A stretch of 64,000 nucleotides of DNA from positions 1-64,000 of the forward strand of contig DATMBG010000004.1 in NCBI GenBank assembly GCA_035559535.1, written 5' to 3'. Below are positions 19,097-27,605 of this stretch, piece by piece (position 1 is the stretch's first letter; every line of letters starts with the position of its first letter). The stretch is from Candidatus Limnocylindrales bacterium (GTDB lineage Bacteria; Moduliflexota; Moduliflexia; Moduliflexales; JAUQPW01). The translations under genes and the position numbers were made by a program. Under the pieces are notes generated by a model. The model was not told where the DNA came from, searched no databases, and saw only the letters and a list, made by a program, of their open reading frames with translations.

Positions 19097-20983
19097 TCAT
19101 GACCCTATGTTTTTTCGATGCCATAACTCCAGGATCATTAAATTCCAGAGAGCCGTTCCATAAAAAGAGGTTTCATCGGTTTTATGGAGTTCGACCATCT
19201 TTTCCAAAGTTCTTTTCTTAAAATAACCTCGCTGGATGCTTCGGGGACTCAGGACCAGGTCCTGCATCATCTCATTAAGTCTCTTATCTGTTCGGAGCCA
19301 AACAGGAATAGGAAGTCCAAAGCCATGTTTTTTCTTGGCCCGGGTTTCTGGAGGAAGCAAATCCGAATAAGCTTTCTTAAAGAAAGATCGAAGTTGTCTT
19401 CCCCGCATTTTGACAGAGGCAGGGATCCTCATGGCAAATTCGGCCAGAATATGATCCAGGAAGGGAAAACGTACGGTTATTCCAACGGCTTCCGTCATTC
19501 GCGTGACCTTAAAAAGATCGTTATCGGAGATGGCCAATTTCAAATCGATATAGAGTTGGCGATCCAGCTCACTTCGTGCAGGTGCCTGAAAATAACAGGA
19601 GTTAACGGTTGCTGAAAGATCATAATCTCTTCCAACCGCTTCCAGCAGGCTATCTTCCAGCAGTTCTGCCAACGGAATAACCTGGAAAAATCCATAGGAG
19701 GAGAGGCGGGCCGGGTAAGGGATACTGGCCCGTTGAATATACTTTTTTCCTTTTAAAAAAAGATCCCACTTCCATCTATCGGCCAATGCGAAGACCAGCG
19801 GTTTTATCAGGAATTCCCGGAACCCTCCTGGAATCATAGAATAGTACTCGAAGAGGCGTTGGGTGGCATAGCGCTCATTTCCGGCAAAGAGCTCATCTCC
19901 TCCATCTCCGGCATACAGGATATCAACTCCCTGTTCCCGAGCCATTTTAGCACAAAAGTAGGTTGGGATGGCAGAGGCATTGCCATAGGGTTCATCAAAT
20001 CCTTCCAGCAGAATGGGAATCGCATCGTAAGCATCCCGAGGGGATACAAAATATTCATAATGTTTGGCTCCAAAGGCCCTGGCCGCAATCCGGGCATAAT
20101 TGATTTCATTAAACCGTTGCTCTTCAAATCCGATGGAAAAACTCTTAACCGGATGCTGAATCAGTTGGGTCAGGACCCCCGTGACCGTGCTACTATCTAC
20201 CCCTCCACTCAAAAAGGTTCCAATCTGATTTGACATTCCGTCTACCTCCAAACGAACAGAGACGGCTTCTGTAAAACGGGTTTTGAGTTCTTTGGCCAGC
20301 TCTGATTCGATGGCTGTGGAAGGAAGCCGAAAGTGAATCTCCCAATAGGGTTCTAAGTAGACTTCTCCTCTCTGATAGGTCAGGAAGTAGCCTGGGGGAA
20401 GCTTTTTTACTTCTCGGAAAATCGTCTTCGGAGTCGGAATGATGGAAGCACCGGTTACCTCTACAATGGCTTCGGGATGTATGGTCCGTTTTATAGGAAA
20501 AGGACAGGCTAAGATCCCTTTCATTCGAGAGGCAAAGACCAGCTTGTCTGAATCCTGATAGTAAAGTAAGGGGTGAACCCGAAAGCGATCGGTAGCCAGG
20601 TACAAAGCCTCTTTGCGGCCATCCCAGATAGCCAAGGAAAACTCTCCACGAAGCCCTTGTAAAAAGTCCATTCCTTTTTTTGTATATAACATCAGTAATT
20701 CTGAAATAACTTCAGTACTCTGGTTCTTTGCAGGAACCCAATCCTTTAGATTGTAAAGGGTTCCATGAAAAGCCATTACAAGGGGTTGACCCTGTAACTC
20801 CCTTTCCGCTATTCCCGTCAGACGTCCTGGAAACCCTTGAGCTCCTATCCCTACGGATTCTAAAGTTGTTGCAAAGCTATCCCCCTGTTCCGACACTTTT
20901 AACGCCTGAACCAGGGATAATACATCTCCTTGGCTCAAACGGTTATTTTTATCATTAAAAACAATTCCGCAGATTCCACTCAT
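19097..20983 (-). CDS. Asparagine synthase-like protein with degenerate glutaminase site
   Basis: 628 residues. The synthetase domain is intact (FLSGGVDSST, SGGVDS at 259-264; LYAGDGGDELFAG). The glutaminase half is degenerate: it starts MSGICGIVF, so position 2 is Ser not Cys (a Cys sits at 5), the RGPD motif is absent around residues 35-45, and the usual NGEIYN reads HGTLYN. It probably uses free ammonia or another nucleophile, or a partner glutaminase. Lies 19 bases from the TPR protein gene upstream. Likely an amide-forming step in EPS decoration. Confidence 0.82.
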   Translation of the reverse strand: MSGICGIVFNDKNNRLSQGDVLSLVQALKVSEQGDSFATTLESVGIGAQGFPGRLTGIAERELQGQPLVMAFHGTLYNLKDWVPAKNQSTEVISELLMLYTKKGMDFLQGLRGEFSLAIWDGRKEALYLATDRFRVHPLLYYQDSDKLVFASRMKGILACPFPIKRTIHPEAIVEVTGASIIPTPKTIFREVKKLPPGYFLTYQRGEVYLEPYWEIHFRLPSTAIESELAKELKTRFTEAVSVRLEVDGMSNQIGTFLSGGVDSSTVTGVLTQLIQHPVKSFSIGFEEQRFNEINYARIAARAFGAKHYEYFVSPRDAYDAIPILLEGFDEPYGNASAIPTYFCAKMAREQGVDILYAGDGGDELFAGNERYATQRLFEYYSMIPGGFREFLIKPLVFALADRWKWDLFLKGKKYIQRASIPYPARLSSYGFFQVIPLAELLEDSLLEAVGRDYDLSATVNSCYFQAPARSELDRQLYIDLKLAISDNDLFKVTRMTEAVGITVRFPFLDHILAEFAMRIPASVKMRGRQLRSFFKKAYSDLLPPETRAKKKHGFGLPIPVWLRTDKRLNEMMQDLVLSPRSIQRGYFKKRTLEKMVELHKTDETSFYGTALWNLMILELWHRKNIGS

Positions 20984-21002
20984 GGCAGCCCTTTCAATTA
21001 AA

Positions 21003-21767
21003 TCAATTCTGTTGTTCGGACTTTTTCTTTTGATCCGGTTTACCCTTTTTACCTTCTTCGGGTTTGGTTTTCTCGGATGAAGTTCCCTCCGGTTGAATTT
21101 TCAGAGATTGAATGTCTTCTGACTGGATCTTTATGGACTGAGTTTTCACCGGCATATCGGCTCTATAGCCCAGCTCTTTGGCCTGCTGCTCAGCCTGACG
21201 GCCCAGTTCCATATTACCACTTTTATAGTAGGCTTTGGATAACCACGCATAGGCCGGCGCCAGCTTTGGGTCCATTTTTATGGCCTGTTTCAATTCGGCT
21301 ATCCCCTCCTCAATTTTGCCAATATCTACCAGGTACGATCCATACTGAGCATGGGTAAAAGCATATTGCGGATATAAGCTAAGTGCCTTTTTGTAATAGA
21401 CAATGCCCAAGGTCGGAGCATTAGTTAATTTAGCTACAGATCCTAGAAGTTGGAGTGCAACCGGATGATTAGGAAATTTTTCCAAGGTATATTCAAGATC
21501 TGTAATTGCAGGTCCAAAATATCCCGTGCGAATATTACTAAAGACCTTCTCATCGAGATGAAAACGCTCAACTAAATTAAGCAGACCTTTGACTTCAGGA
21601 TAGAAATTAGCGGTGTAATAATCCTGATTTATCAAAGTTCCGGTGGCGTTACGATCACTCCTTATCCCCTGGGCTTGAACCAAAGGGAAACCCGAGAGGA
21701 CAATAACGAGTATCTCCACCAGGGAGAGGATAGAAATCTTTGTAAGGAAAGTTTTACTCATGACCAT
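21003..21767 (-). CDS. Exported TPR-repeat protein
   Basis: 254 residues. N-terminal signal peptide (hydrophobic ILSLVEILVIVLSGFPL, then VQAQG). Three or so TPR units between about residues 85 and 200 (HPVALQLLGSVAKL, AFTHAQYGSYLVDIGKIEEG, APAYAWLSKAYYKSGN). The tail is a charged, repetitive sequence (SIKIQSEDIQSLKIQPEG, ending KKGKPDQKKKSEQQN). Only 10 bases from the flippase gene, so an EPS operon member, probably a periplasmic scaffold for polymerisation or export. Shorter than the multi-TPR PrsT-type proteins recalled from XrtA loci. Confidence 0.7.
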   Translation of the reverse strand: MVMSKTFLTKISILSLVEILVIVLSGFPLVQAQGIRSDRNATGTLINQDYYTANFYPEVKGLLNLVERFHLDEKVFSNIRTGYFGPAITDLEYTLEKFPNHPVALQLLGSVAKLTNAPTLGIVYYKKALSLYPQYAFTHAQYGSYLVDIGKIEEGIAELKQAIKMDPKLAPAYAWLSKAYYKSGNMELGRQAEQQAKELGYRADMPVKTQSIKIQSEDIQSLKIQPEGTSSEKTKPEEGKKGKPDQKKKSEQQN

Positions 21768-21777
21768 CCCTCCTTCT

Positions 21778-23247
21778 TTAGAGTTTAGGTTGCGAACCGG
21801 TCCATCTCAGGGAATCATAAATATCGCGAACTTCCTCTATAATAGACTTATGAAACCAGAGAAGAAAAGTCAAATAACTTGTGACTCCCAGTATACAACT
21901 TCCGATCAGGGTAAAATGGGCACTTCTATTGTAAAGGGTTTTATCAGCCAACTGGAAAATTAAAACTACCAGGACCATCCCTGCGGAAGTAAAGATGGCC
22001 GGAAATAAACTTTGCATATAATGGGCCACAGAGAGATCCAGCTCAGTCAATCCCTGTTTGAATAGATAGATGGATAAGAGGGGATATACGCTTATCCATA
22101 CAAAGGCAACTCCTGCGATACTATATCTGGCTCCGATTAAAAATGAAAGGGGTAAGAAAATGAAACAAAGGAAGGTGTACTTAAATAAAATCTGAGGTTT
22201 ACCCTTTGCCATGAGAAGAGACGGAATGATGGCATCTACAGATTTTAGTAATCCCATAAGGCACAAGATCCTAAAGGGGGTCAGGATGGGTAACCATTTT
22301 TCCGTTAAAATTACTTTGATTAAACTCTCCGACACCAAAAACAGGCCCACGGAGCAGGGAAAGGTTATTAAAGAAATAAACCGGGTGATTTTTAAGAAAT
22401 AAACTCTCAAATTTTCCTTATCATCTTGAAGTTTAGAAAAAACTGAGAAGGTGACCTGATTAACGACGGCGGTTATCTTCTGAACCGGCATGGTAGACAA
22501 TTGAAACGCCATAGCATAGAACCCTAGAAGCTTATCTCCTAAAAACTTACCGATGATCAGAGAATCCGAACTGGTATAAAAATACCAGAGCACGCGAGAG
22601 CCTGCGATAGAGACCCCAAAGCTTAATAACTGTTTAACTTTCTCCAAAAGAAAGACAGGTTTTGGCTTCCAAGGAGCGAAATAAAAGGCTAGAGCACTTA
22701 GAATCAAATTTTGTAAAAGAGTTCCGTATACAATGCTCCATACACCCCCTCCTAAGAGAGCTAAGGTAGCCGAGAAAATCCCTCCTATCAGCACGGATAA
22801 GAATTCTGCGATGGATCTTTTAGCAAAGGCTAATTCTTTGGTAAGCAAGTTGAAAGGAATAGTTTTAAGGGCGCCGATAATAAAGACCAGGGACAATACC
22901 CGTAAAACGGAAGTTAATTTATCATTATTAAAAAAGATGGCAACCCCAGGTGCCAAAAGAAAGGCCGTTAAGTAAAAGAACAGACCTGAAAGAACAGAAA
23001 TCCAAAAAGTACTGTTCAAATCATCTTCATCCAGATTTTTCTTCTGAATAATAGCCGCGCCAACGCCCAGTTCGTTCATTAAGTCTAAAAATCCTATGAA
23101 GATCCAGGCCATCCCGATTAATCCAAAATCACTGGGTAGCAAAAGACGGGCAAGAAGAACCGTAACCAGCCATGAAACCAGTTGATTAACAATTTTGGCT
23201 GAAGATACCCACAGAAAGGCGTTTATGGTCTTAGTTTTTAAACCCAT
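21778..23247 (-). CDS. Polysaccharide flippase, Wzx-like (MOP superfamily)
   Basis: 489 residues with about 12-14 hydrophobic segments. The N-terminus (FLWVSSAKIVNQLVSWLVTVLLARLLLPSDFGLIGMAWIFIGFLDLMNELGVGAAIIQ) is typical of the PST/WzxC branch of lipid-linked oligosaccharide flippases. It would flip the undecaprenyl-linked repeat unit across the inner membrane. No other Wzx candidate or ABC exporter is present, so the locus is Wzx/Wzy type together with Wzz and the ligase-like membrane protein. Confidence 0.87.
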   Translation of the reverse strand: MGLKTKTINAFLWVSSAKIVNQLVSWLVTVLLARLLLPSDFGLIGMAWIFIGFLDLMNELGVGAAIIQKKNLDEDDLNSTFWISVLSGLFFYLTAFLLAPGVAIFFNNDKLTSVLRVLSLVFIIGALKTIPFNLLTKELAFAKRSIAEFLSVLIGGIFSATLALLGGGVWSIVYGTLLQNLILSALAFYFAPWKPKPVFLLEKVKQLLSFGVSIAGSRVLWYFYTSSDSLIIGKFLGDKLLGFYAMAFQLSTMPVQKITAVVNQVTFSVFSKLQDDKENLRVYFLKITRFISLITFPCSVGLFLVSESLIKVILTEKWLPILTPFRILCLMGLLKSVDAIIPSLLMAKGKPQILFKYTFLCFIFLPLSFLIGARYSIAGVAFVWISVYPLLSIYLFKQGLTELDLSVAHYMQSLFPAIFTSAGMVLVVLIFQLADKTLYNRSAHFTLIGSCILGVTSYLTFLLWFHKSIIEEVRDIYDSLRWTGSQPKL

Positions 23248-23299
23248 GGAAGCCTCTTTTTTTAAGTTAAATAAAGATGATCGGGATTAAGGTTTCTTT

Positions 23300-24001
23300 T
23301 TAAGTCGAAGATAAAGATGCCTTTCTAGCCCTCAGGACCAGATAGTTATGCCCAAAGGATTCAACTGAAAGGAGTGTATCCACCTTAAAATAATTGCTGA
23401 CCAGGTCTTGTAAGCTTCGGGCATTAAACGAAGCTACGTGCTCATCGAACTCTTCGGGTTTCATAGAATCATTTGGAACTGCGATAACAAGATAGCCATC
23501 TTCTTTTAGAAGTCTATAAAGGCTTTTAAGCGTTTCCTGGGGATTGGAGAGATGTTCCAGTGTTTCTATAATGGTACAGACATCAAAGCTATTTTCTTCA
23601 AGATCCGATGGAAGATTTGGAAGCTCACACTTGAAACCTTGAAATCCTTTTTTTTTGATCATTTGCATAGAAACCTCAGATATATCAATTCCTATACAGT
23701 TACAAAGTTTTTGATTCCTGAGCATTTCCATGAAGGTACCGGTTCCACATCCTGCATCCAGCACTCTGGATTTTATAGGGATTAAGTTTATGATCTCCCG
23801 ACGCAAGGGCCCATATTTTTCTTCGTCATATCCCCCGGATTTATATCTTTTGTTCCAATAAGCTTCAGTATTGGGATTATATCGACCATACAACAAGAAA
23901 CGGGCCAGGGTTGGTGAAATCTTTCTAATGAACGACAATAAAAAGAACGGAAAGTGAGGCTCTTTGATGAAATGAATTATTTTATTCCAGATCCTACCCA
24001 T
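23300..24001 (-). CDS. Class I SAM-dependent methyltransferase
   Basis: 233 residues. Motif I VLDAGCGTGTF (about residues 90-100), GIDISEVSM acidic loop, and NSFDVCTIIETLEHLSNP followed by LKEDGYLVIAVPND. The N-terminal 60 residues are basic and hydrophobic, perhaps membrane-associated. Third methyltransferase of the EPS region; acceptor sugar unknown. Confidence 0.78.
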   Translation of the reverse strand: MGRIWNKIIHFIKEPHFPFFLLSFIRKISPTLARFLLYGRYNPNTEAYWNKRYKSGGYDEEKYGPLRREIINLIPIKSRVLDAGCGTGTFMEMLRNQKLCNCIGIDISEVSMQMIKKKGFQGFKCELPNLPSDLEENSFDVCTIIETLEHLSNPQETLKSLYRLLKEDGYLVIAVPNDSMKPEEFDEHVASFNARSLQDLVSNYFKVDTLLSVESFGHNYLVLRARKASLSST

Positions 24002-24092
24002 TTTTAAATCTCCTCATTAAGTGATTTTATCTATCCTGTCCTGGGATTATCCAGCCAAACGCTGAACTGTGATTTTCTCAAGGCTTTCATTT

Positions 24093-25346
24093 TCATAGGT
24101 GAACGTAAATTTTAGTCATTTTTCTCTCCCCATTGATCAATCCTTTTAATATCTCTTCCAAATGATTCATGCTTTGAGTCCAATCATATTGGGCTTCAAT
24201 AGTCTCCCTTGCCCGAAGGGATATCTTTTCCCGTAAAAGAGGATCTTTTATGAGTCGGATAACCTTACTGGCAAATTCTTGAGGGTCATCTTCCACAAAA
24301 AGGGCCTCACCCGGAATCGCCTTTATCCCATCGAAGGCCACCGAGGTGGCCACCACGGGAATACCCATAGCCATGGCTTCCAGAACCTTATTTTGAATAC
24401 CTCTGGCGATTCGTAGGGGAGCTACAAACACCGTTGCTTTGGAAAGATATTGTCGTGTATCCTTCACAAATCCCGTCACCACGATGTTTTGATCTTCTTT
24501 TTCGAGTCTCCGTATTTTTCGAACGGGATTCATGCCCACGATATAAAATCGGACTTCGGGAATTTCCTTTTTTATCCTGGGCAAGATTTCGTTCCGAAAA
24601 TAAAGGACTCCATCGACATTAGCCAGGTAATCCATAGCTCCCGTAAACACCAGGGAAGCTGCTTCACGATGTTCCGGCATGGGTTTGAAATAATGATAAT
24701 CTAAGCCATTGGAAATAGCAGAGATGGCCGGGATAGAATCCGATGAGGTAGAGGTGGCTCCTACCGGGCCGAAAAAGCTCCTGAACAAATTGGCCTCACT
24801 TTCCGATACGAAAATACTCTGCTGGAATTGTTGGGCAATGAACTTTTCATAATCTCGCAAGCGTTTTCCCTCAAGTTTATAAATGGCCGAGAAGGGAAAG
24901 GGGGTATACCGGGCATATTGTAGCCATTTTTCAGAATCTACATCGACAAAGTCCATTATTTTCGGGATATGGCAGACAGGCAGGACATATTGCGCCATGG
25001 CAGAAGAAAACACAAAGATCAGATCGTAGGAGTTATCCCTCAGTTCTCGGTCAATCTTCTGTTGCAATGTTTTAGAGAAGAAATACGGTAAAGATAACGG
25101 TTTTCCCAAAGGCAAGGAAATCAGACTTTTAAGCCTGGCATAACGCTTATTCAAAAACACAACCTCTACGTTTTCACAATATTTTTTTAGCTCATCCTTA
25201 TAGGTAAGATCGCTGGCTTCATCTGCCAGACACATCAAGGAGATGGAATGCCTTTCGGATAAATACTTGATTTCGTTGAAGGATCGGATCTTGTCCCCTT
25301 TATTAGGGGGATAAGGTATCCGATGGGCAATAAACAAAATCTTCAT
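24093..25346 (-). CDS. GT4 glycosyltransferase, XrtA/PEP-CTERM-associated (TIGR03087-like)
   Basis: 417 residues. N-terminus MKILFIAHRIPYPPNKGDKIRS, the central FSSAMAQYVLP and KIMDFVDVDSEKW ... SIFVSESEANLFR are diagnostic of the family recalled as TIGR03087. Donor-binding half: ISNGLDYHYFKP, LVFTGAMDYLANVDG, APLRIARGIQNKVLEAMAMGIPVVAT. Cytosolic transferase for EPS assembly. A 91-base gap separates it from the methyltransferase downstream. Confidence 0.87.
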   Translation of the reverse strand: MKILFIAHRIPYPPNKGDKIRSFNEIKYLSERHSISLMCLADEASDLTYKDELKKYCENVEVVFLNKRYARLKSLISLPLGKPLSLPYFFSKTLQQKIDRELRDNSYDLIFVFSSAMAQYVLPVCHIPKIMDFVDVDSEKWLQYARYTPFPFSAIYKLEGKRLRDYEKFIAQQFQQSIFVSESEANLFRSFFGPVGATSTSSDSIPAISAISNGLDYHYFKPMPEHREAASLVFTGAMDYLANVDGVLYFRNEILPRIKKEIPEVRFYIVGMNPVRKIRRLEKEDQNIVVTGFVKDTRQYLSKATVFVAPLRIARGIQNKVLEAMAMGIPVVATSVAFDGIKAIPGEALFVEDDPQEFASKVIRLIKDPLLREKISLRARETIEAQYDWTQSMNHLEEILKGLINGERKMTKIYVHL

Positions 25347-25387
25347 GGATTCTTTACCTTTTATTATTTATAAAGGCTATTCGACGG

Positions 25388-26413
25388 TTAGGGGATATAT
25401 TTCACAATCAACGGACCCAGGGCTTTGGTTACAGATAAAGGAAGTTTTTTCCAAAGGTCGATTTTCCTTTGATATTTAGGATTCAAGGGATTAATATCGG
25501 GAATCTGCTGAGAGCGATTCAGGTAATACTGATAATGAAGCGGTTGGGGGACCATTCCCCAGTGTTTTTTAAAGTCAAAAGACCCAGACCCTTTCTTACT
25601 CCGCCCAAAATCAAAGATCTTATAGCCGTGCTCACTTCCATATTTCATGAGCTCCCAATACATAAAATTGTTGACTTTAAGGTCATAGGCTTCCTTGAGA
25701 GCCCCGCCGTAATAGGGAAGGACCTGGTTCTTAAAAAGGAAGGTCATCACCCCGGAGAGGATTTTACCCTCATGTTTAACTACCAGAATCTTGCAGGTCT
25801 CGGGAAATTCTTCCAGGAGAATTTTAAACAGGCGGAGGGGATAAACCGGCGACCCCAGGTTATGATAGCTGGAGGCAAAAATATGATAAAACTCTTCCAG
25901 ATGGTCTCTTCCAATTTCCGATTGCAGATTATTTTTAATACCCTGACGAATCATCGTTCGGGTTTTTCTGTAGATACTTTCCATGTTTTTCTCAGGATCT
26001 GGGTACAACTCCTGTTGAAAAGTGACATAGAGATCTTTAGTTGGAAGATCGGCGTGTTTCAGTTCTATATTCCTTAACTCCAGGTAATCGACTCCTTCCC
26101 GTTGGGTCAATTTTTTGGCTTCTTCCAGAAGTAGATTTTCTGTATCCTTATCATCGGCACAAATGCCTCCATAAGCGGCATGGGGAAGGGATATAAGGGC
26201 CTTATGAAAGGAAAGGTTCCTGGTTAAGAACAAAGGCAGAATTCCCTTTATTTGACCGTTAACCTCTGCCAGGAGATAAAAAGACCGGTAACCAAAAGTC
26301 CTCTCCATAGCCCGTTTCCATCCTGTCAGGTGAAAAAAAGTGGCCTTATCTGATCTTTGGACATACTCGTCCCATAGGACTTTTTTGGATTCTGTATAGA
26401 ATTCTATCTTCAT
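25388..26413 (-). CDS. FemAB/GNAT-like protein, XrtA-associated (TIGR03019-like)
   Basis: 341 residues from the ATG at 26413, which overlaps the TGA of the upstream gene in an ATGA arrangement; the longer frame to 26536 would run 127 bases into that gene and is rejected. Double GNAT fold typical of FemAB-like proteins: FFHLTGWKRAMERTFGYRSFYLLAE, LISLPHAAYGGICADD, LILEEFPETCKILVVKHEG..., LPYYGGALKEAYDLKVNNFMYWELM, FDFGRSKKGSGSFDFKKHWG. FemAB homologues use aminoacyl-tRNA or acyl donors to form amide bonds; in XrtA loci the acceptor is unknown. Confidence 0.87.
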   Translation of the reverse strand: MKIEFYTESKKVLWDEYVQRSDKATFFHLTGWKRAMERTFGYRSFYLLAEVNGQIKGILPLFLTRNLSFHKALISLPHAAYGGICADDKDTENLLLEEAKKLTQREGVDYLELRNIELKHADLPTKDLYVTFQQELYPDPEKNMESIYRKTRTMIRQGIKNNLQSEIGRDHLEEFYHIFASSYHNLGSPVYPLRLFKILLEEFPETCKILVVKHEGKILSGVMTFLFKNQVLPYYGGALKEAYDLKVNNFMYWELMKYGSEHGYKIFDFGRSKKGSGSFDFKKHWGMVPQPLHYQYYLNRSQQIPDINPLNPKYQRKIDLWKKLPLSVTKALGPLIVKYIP

Positions 26414-27588
26414 ATAGCTTTTTGAACAAGCTGGATGACCTTTTTTGCATTCTCTTTCCAGAGATATTTTCTCTCGAAGATTTGCTCCCGAGCCCTGCTG
26501 CCGATTCGTCTTCGGAAGGAGGCATCCTGTACACATTTCAGGATAGCTTCTTCCAGAGCTTTTTTATTAGAAGGTTCAAAGAGTATTCCGCTTTCATTGT
26601 GAATCAGAATTTCTTCGATATTTTCTTGCTTAGGGGCCACAATAGCTTTTCCCATGCCCATATATTCAAATAATTTCATAGGAGAGGCATAAGGGGTGGC
26701 ACTGGGTTGTAGCGCAACATCCATAGCAGCCATATAGGCAGCAACCTGTTGATGAGGAATCGGTCCTGTGAAGGTAACCCGATCGGACAGAGCATGCACC
26801 TTCACATATTTTTGAAGAGAGTCGTAGGCCGGACCCTCCCCGATGAGAAGAAGATGAACAGGGGTTTGTTTAAAAGAATCTTCGGCCATGACTTCCAGTA
26901 ACATTTCAAGCCCATGCCATTTTCTAAACCAGCCTATAAAGCCAAGGACTACTTTACCTGCCAGATGATATTTTTTACGTACCCCTTCACCCGAAATACC
27001 AGGATGAATCTGCTCCGGGTCTATTCCATTGGGAATCACCTCTAGATGAGAGGCTGGAACCCCTAAACCAGTTAAATGCTTCTTGAGGGGGGTTGAAACC
27101 ACCACAGTTTTTGTCGTATGGGAAGTGATCCAGCGCTCCAGGGACTCTGCAAGCTTAGGGAAAATCAACTTTCCATATACCTTTTGCTCATAGGCCAGGG
27201 GAGCATTCACTTCTAAGATGATAGGAATCCCATATCGTTTAGCGGCCAGAACTCCGGCAAAGGTATAGAGGGCATATCTTTCGTAAATGAAATCGGGTTG
27301 GAACTTCTGGATCGCCTGGGAGAGTTTTTGATAGCCGATCAGATTGTAAGCGATCTCCATGGCTTCATACAGGGCCTTGGGAGAAAACCGGGTTAAAAAA
27401 CTCCAAAAATCACTTCTTCTTGACATGGGCAATTTAAGATTGGGAGCCTGAACCTCCTTACTTTTTATTTTGACGAGCGAAACCTCTTCGACTTCATGGC
27501 CCAGATTTCGAAAGGCTTTTATAATCTCCGCAATATGGATACCTTGGGCATCCTCTGCCTGGGTACGATGGTGATATAAAATTTTCAT
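26410..27588 (-). CDS. GT4 glycosyltransferase
   Basis: 392 residues. N-terminus MKILYHHRTQAEDAQGIHIAEI, then IYERYALYTFAGVLAAKRYGIPIILEVNAPL. Donor-side motifs VIPNGIDPEQIHP, VVLGFIGWFRKWHGLE, and ATPYASPMKLFEYMGMGKAIVAP with the E-x7-E glutamates. N-termini of this kind recur in XrtA EPS clusters. Translationally coupled to the FemAB-like gene (ATGA overlap) and 17 bases after the ExeA-like ATPase gene. Confidence 0.85.
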   Translation of the reverse strand: MKILYHHRTQAEDAQGIHIAEIIKAFRNLGHEVEEVSLVKIKSKEVQAPNLKLPMSRRSDFWSFLTRFSPKALYEAMEIAYNLIGYQKLSQAIQKFQPDFIYERYALYTFAGVLAAKRYGIPIILEVNAPLAYEQKVYGKLIFPKLAESLERWITSHTTKTVVVSTPLKKHLTGLGVPASHLEVIPNGIDPEQIHPGISGEGVRKKYHLAGKVVLGFIGWFRKWHGLEMLLEVMAEDSFKQTPVHLLLIGEGPAYDSLQKYVKVHALSDRVTFTGPIPHQQVAAYMAAMDVALQPSATPYASPMKLFEYMGMGKAIVAPKQENIEEILIHNESGILFEPSNKKALEEAILKCVQDASFRRRIGSRAREQIFERKYLWKENAKKVIQLVQKAI

Positions 27589-27605
27589 CGGTCCGATCTG
27601 GATTT

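Noticed and set aside
26414-26536. Upstream extension of the FemAB-like protein
   Set aside because: Lies inside the preceding glycosyltransferase gene; the ATG at 26413 overlaps its stop in the normal coupled way.
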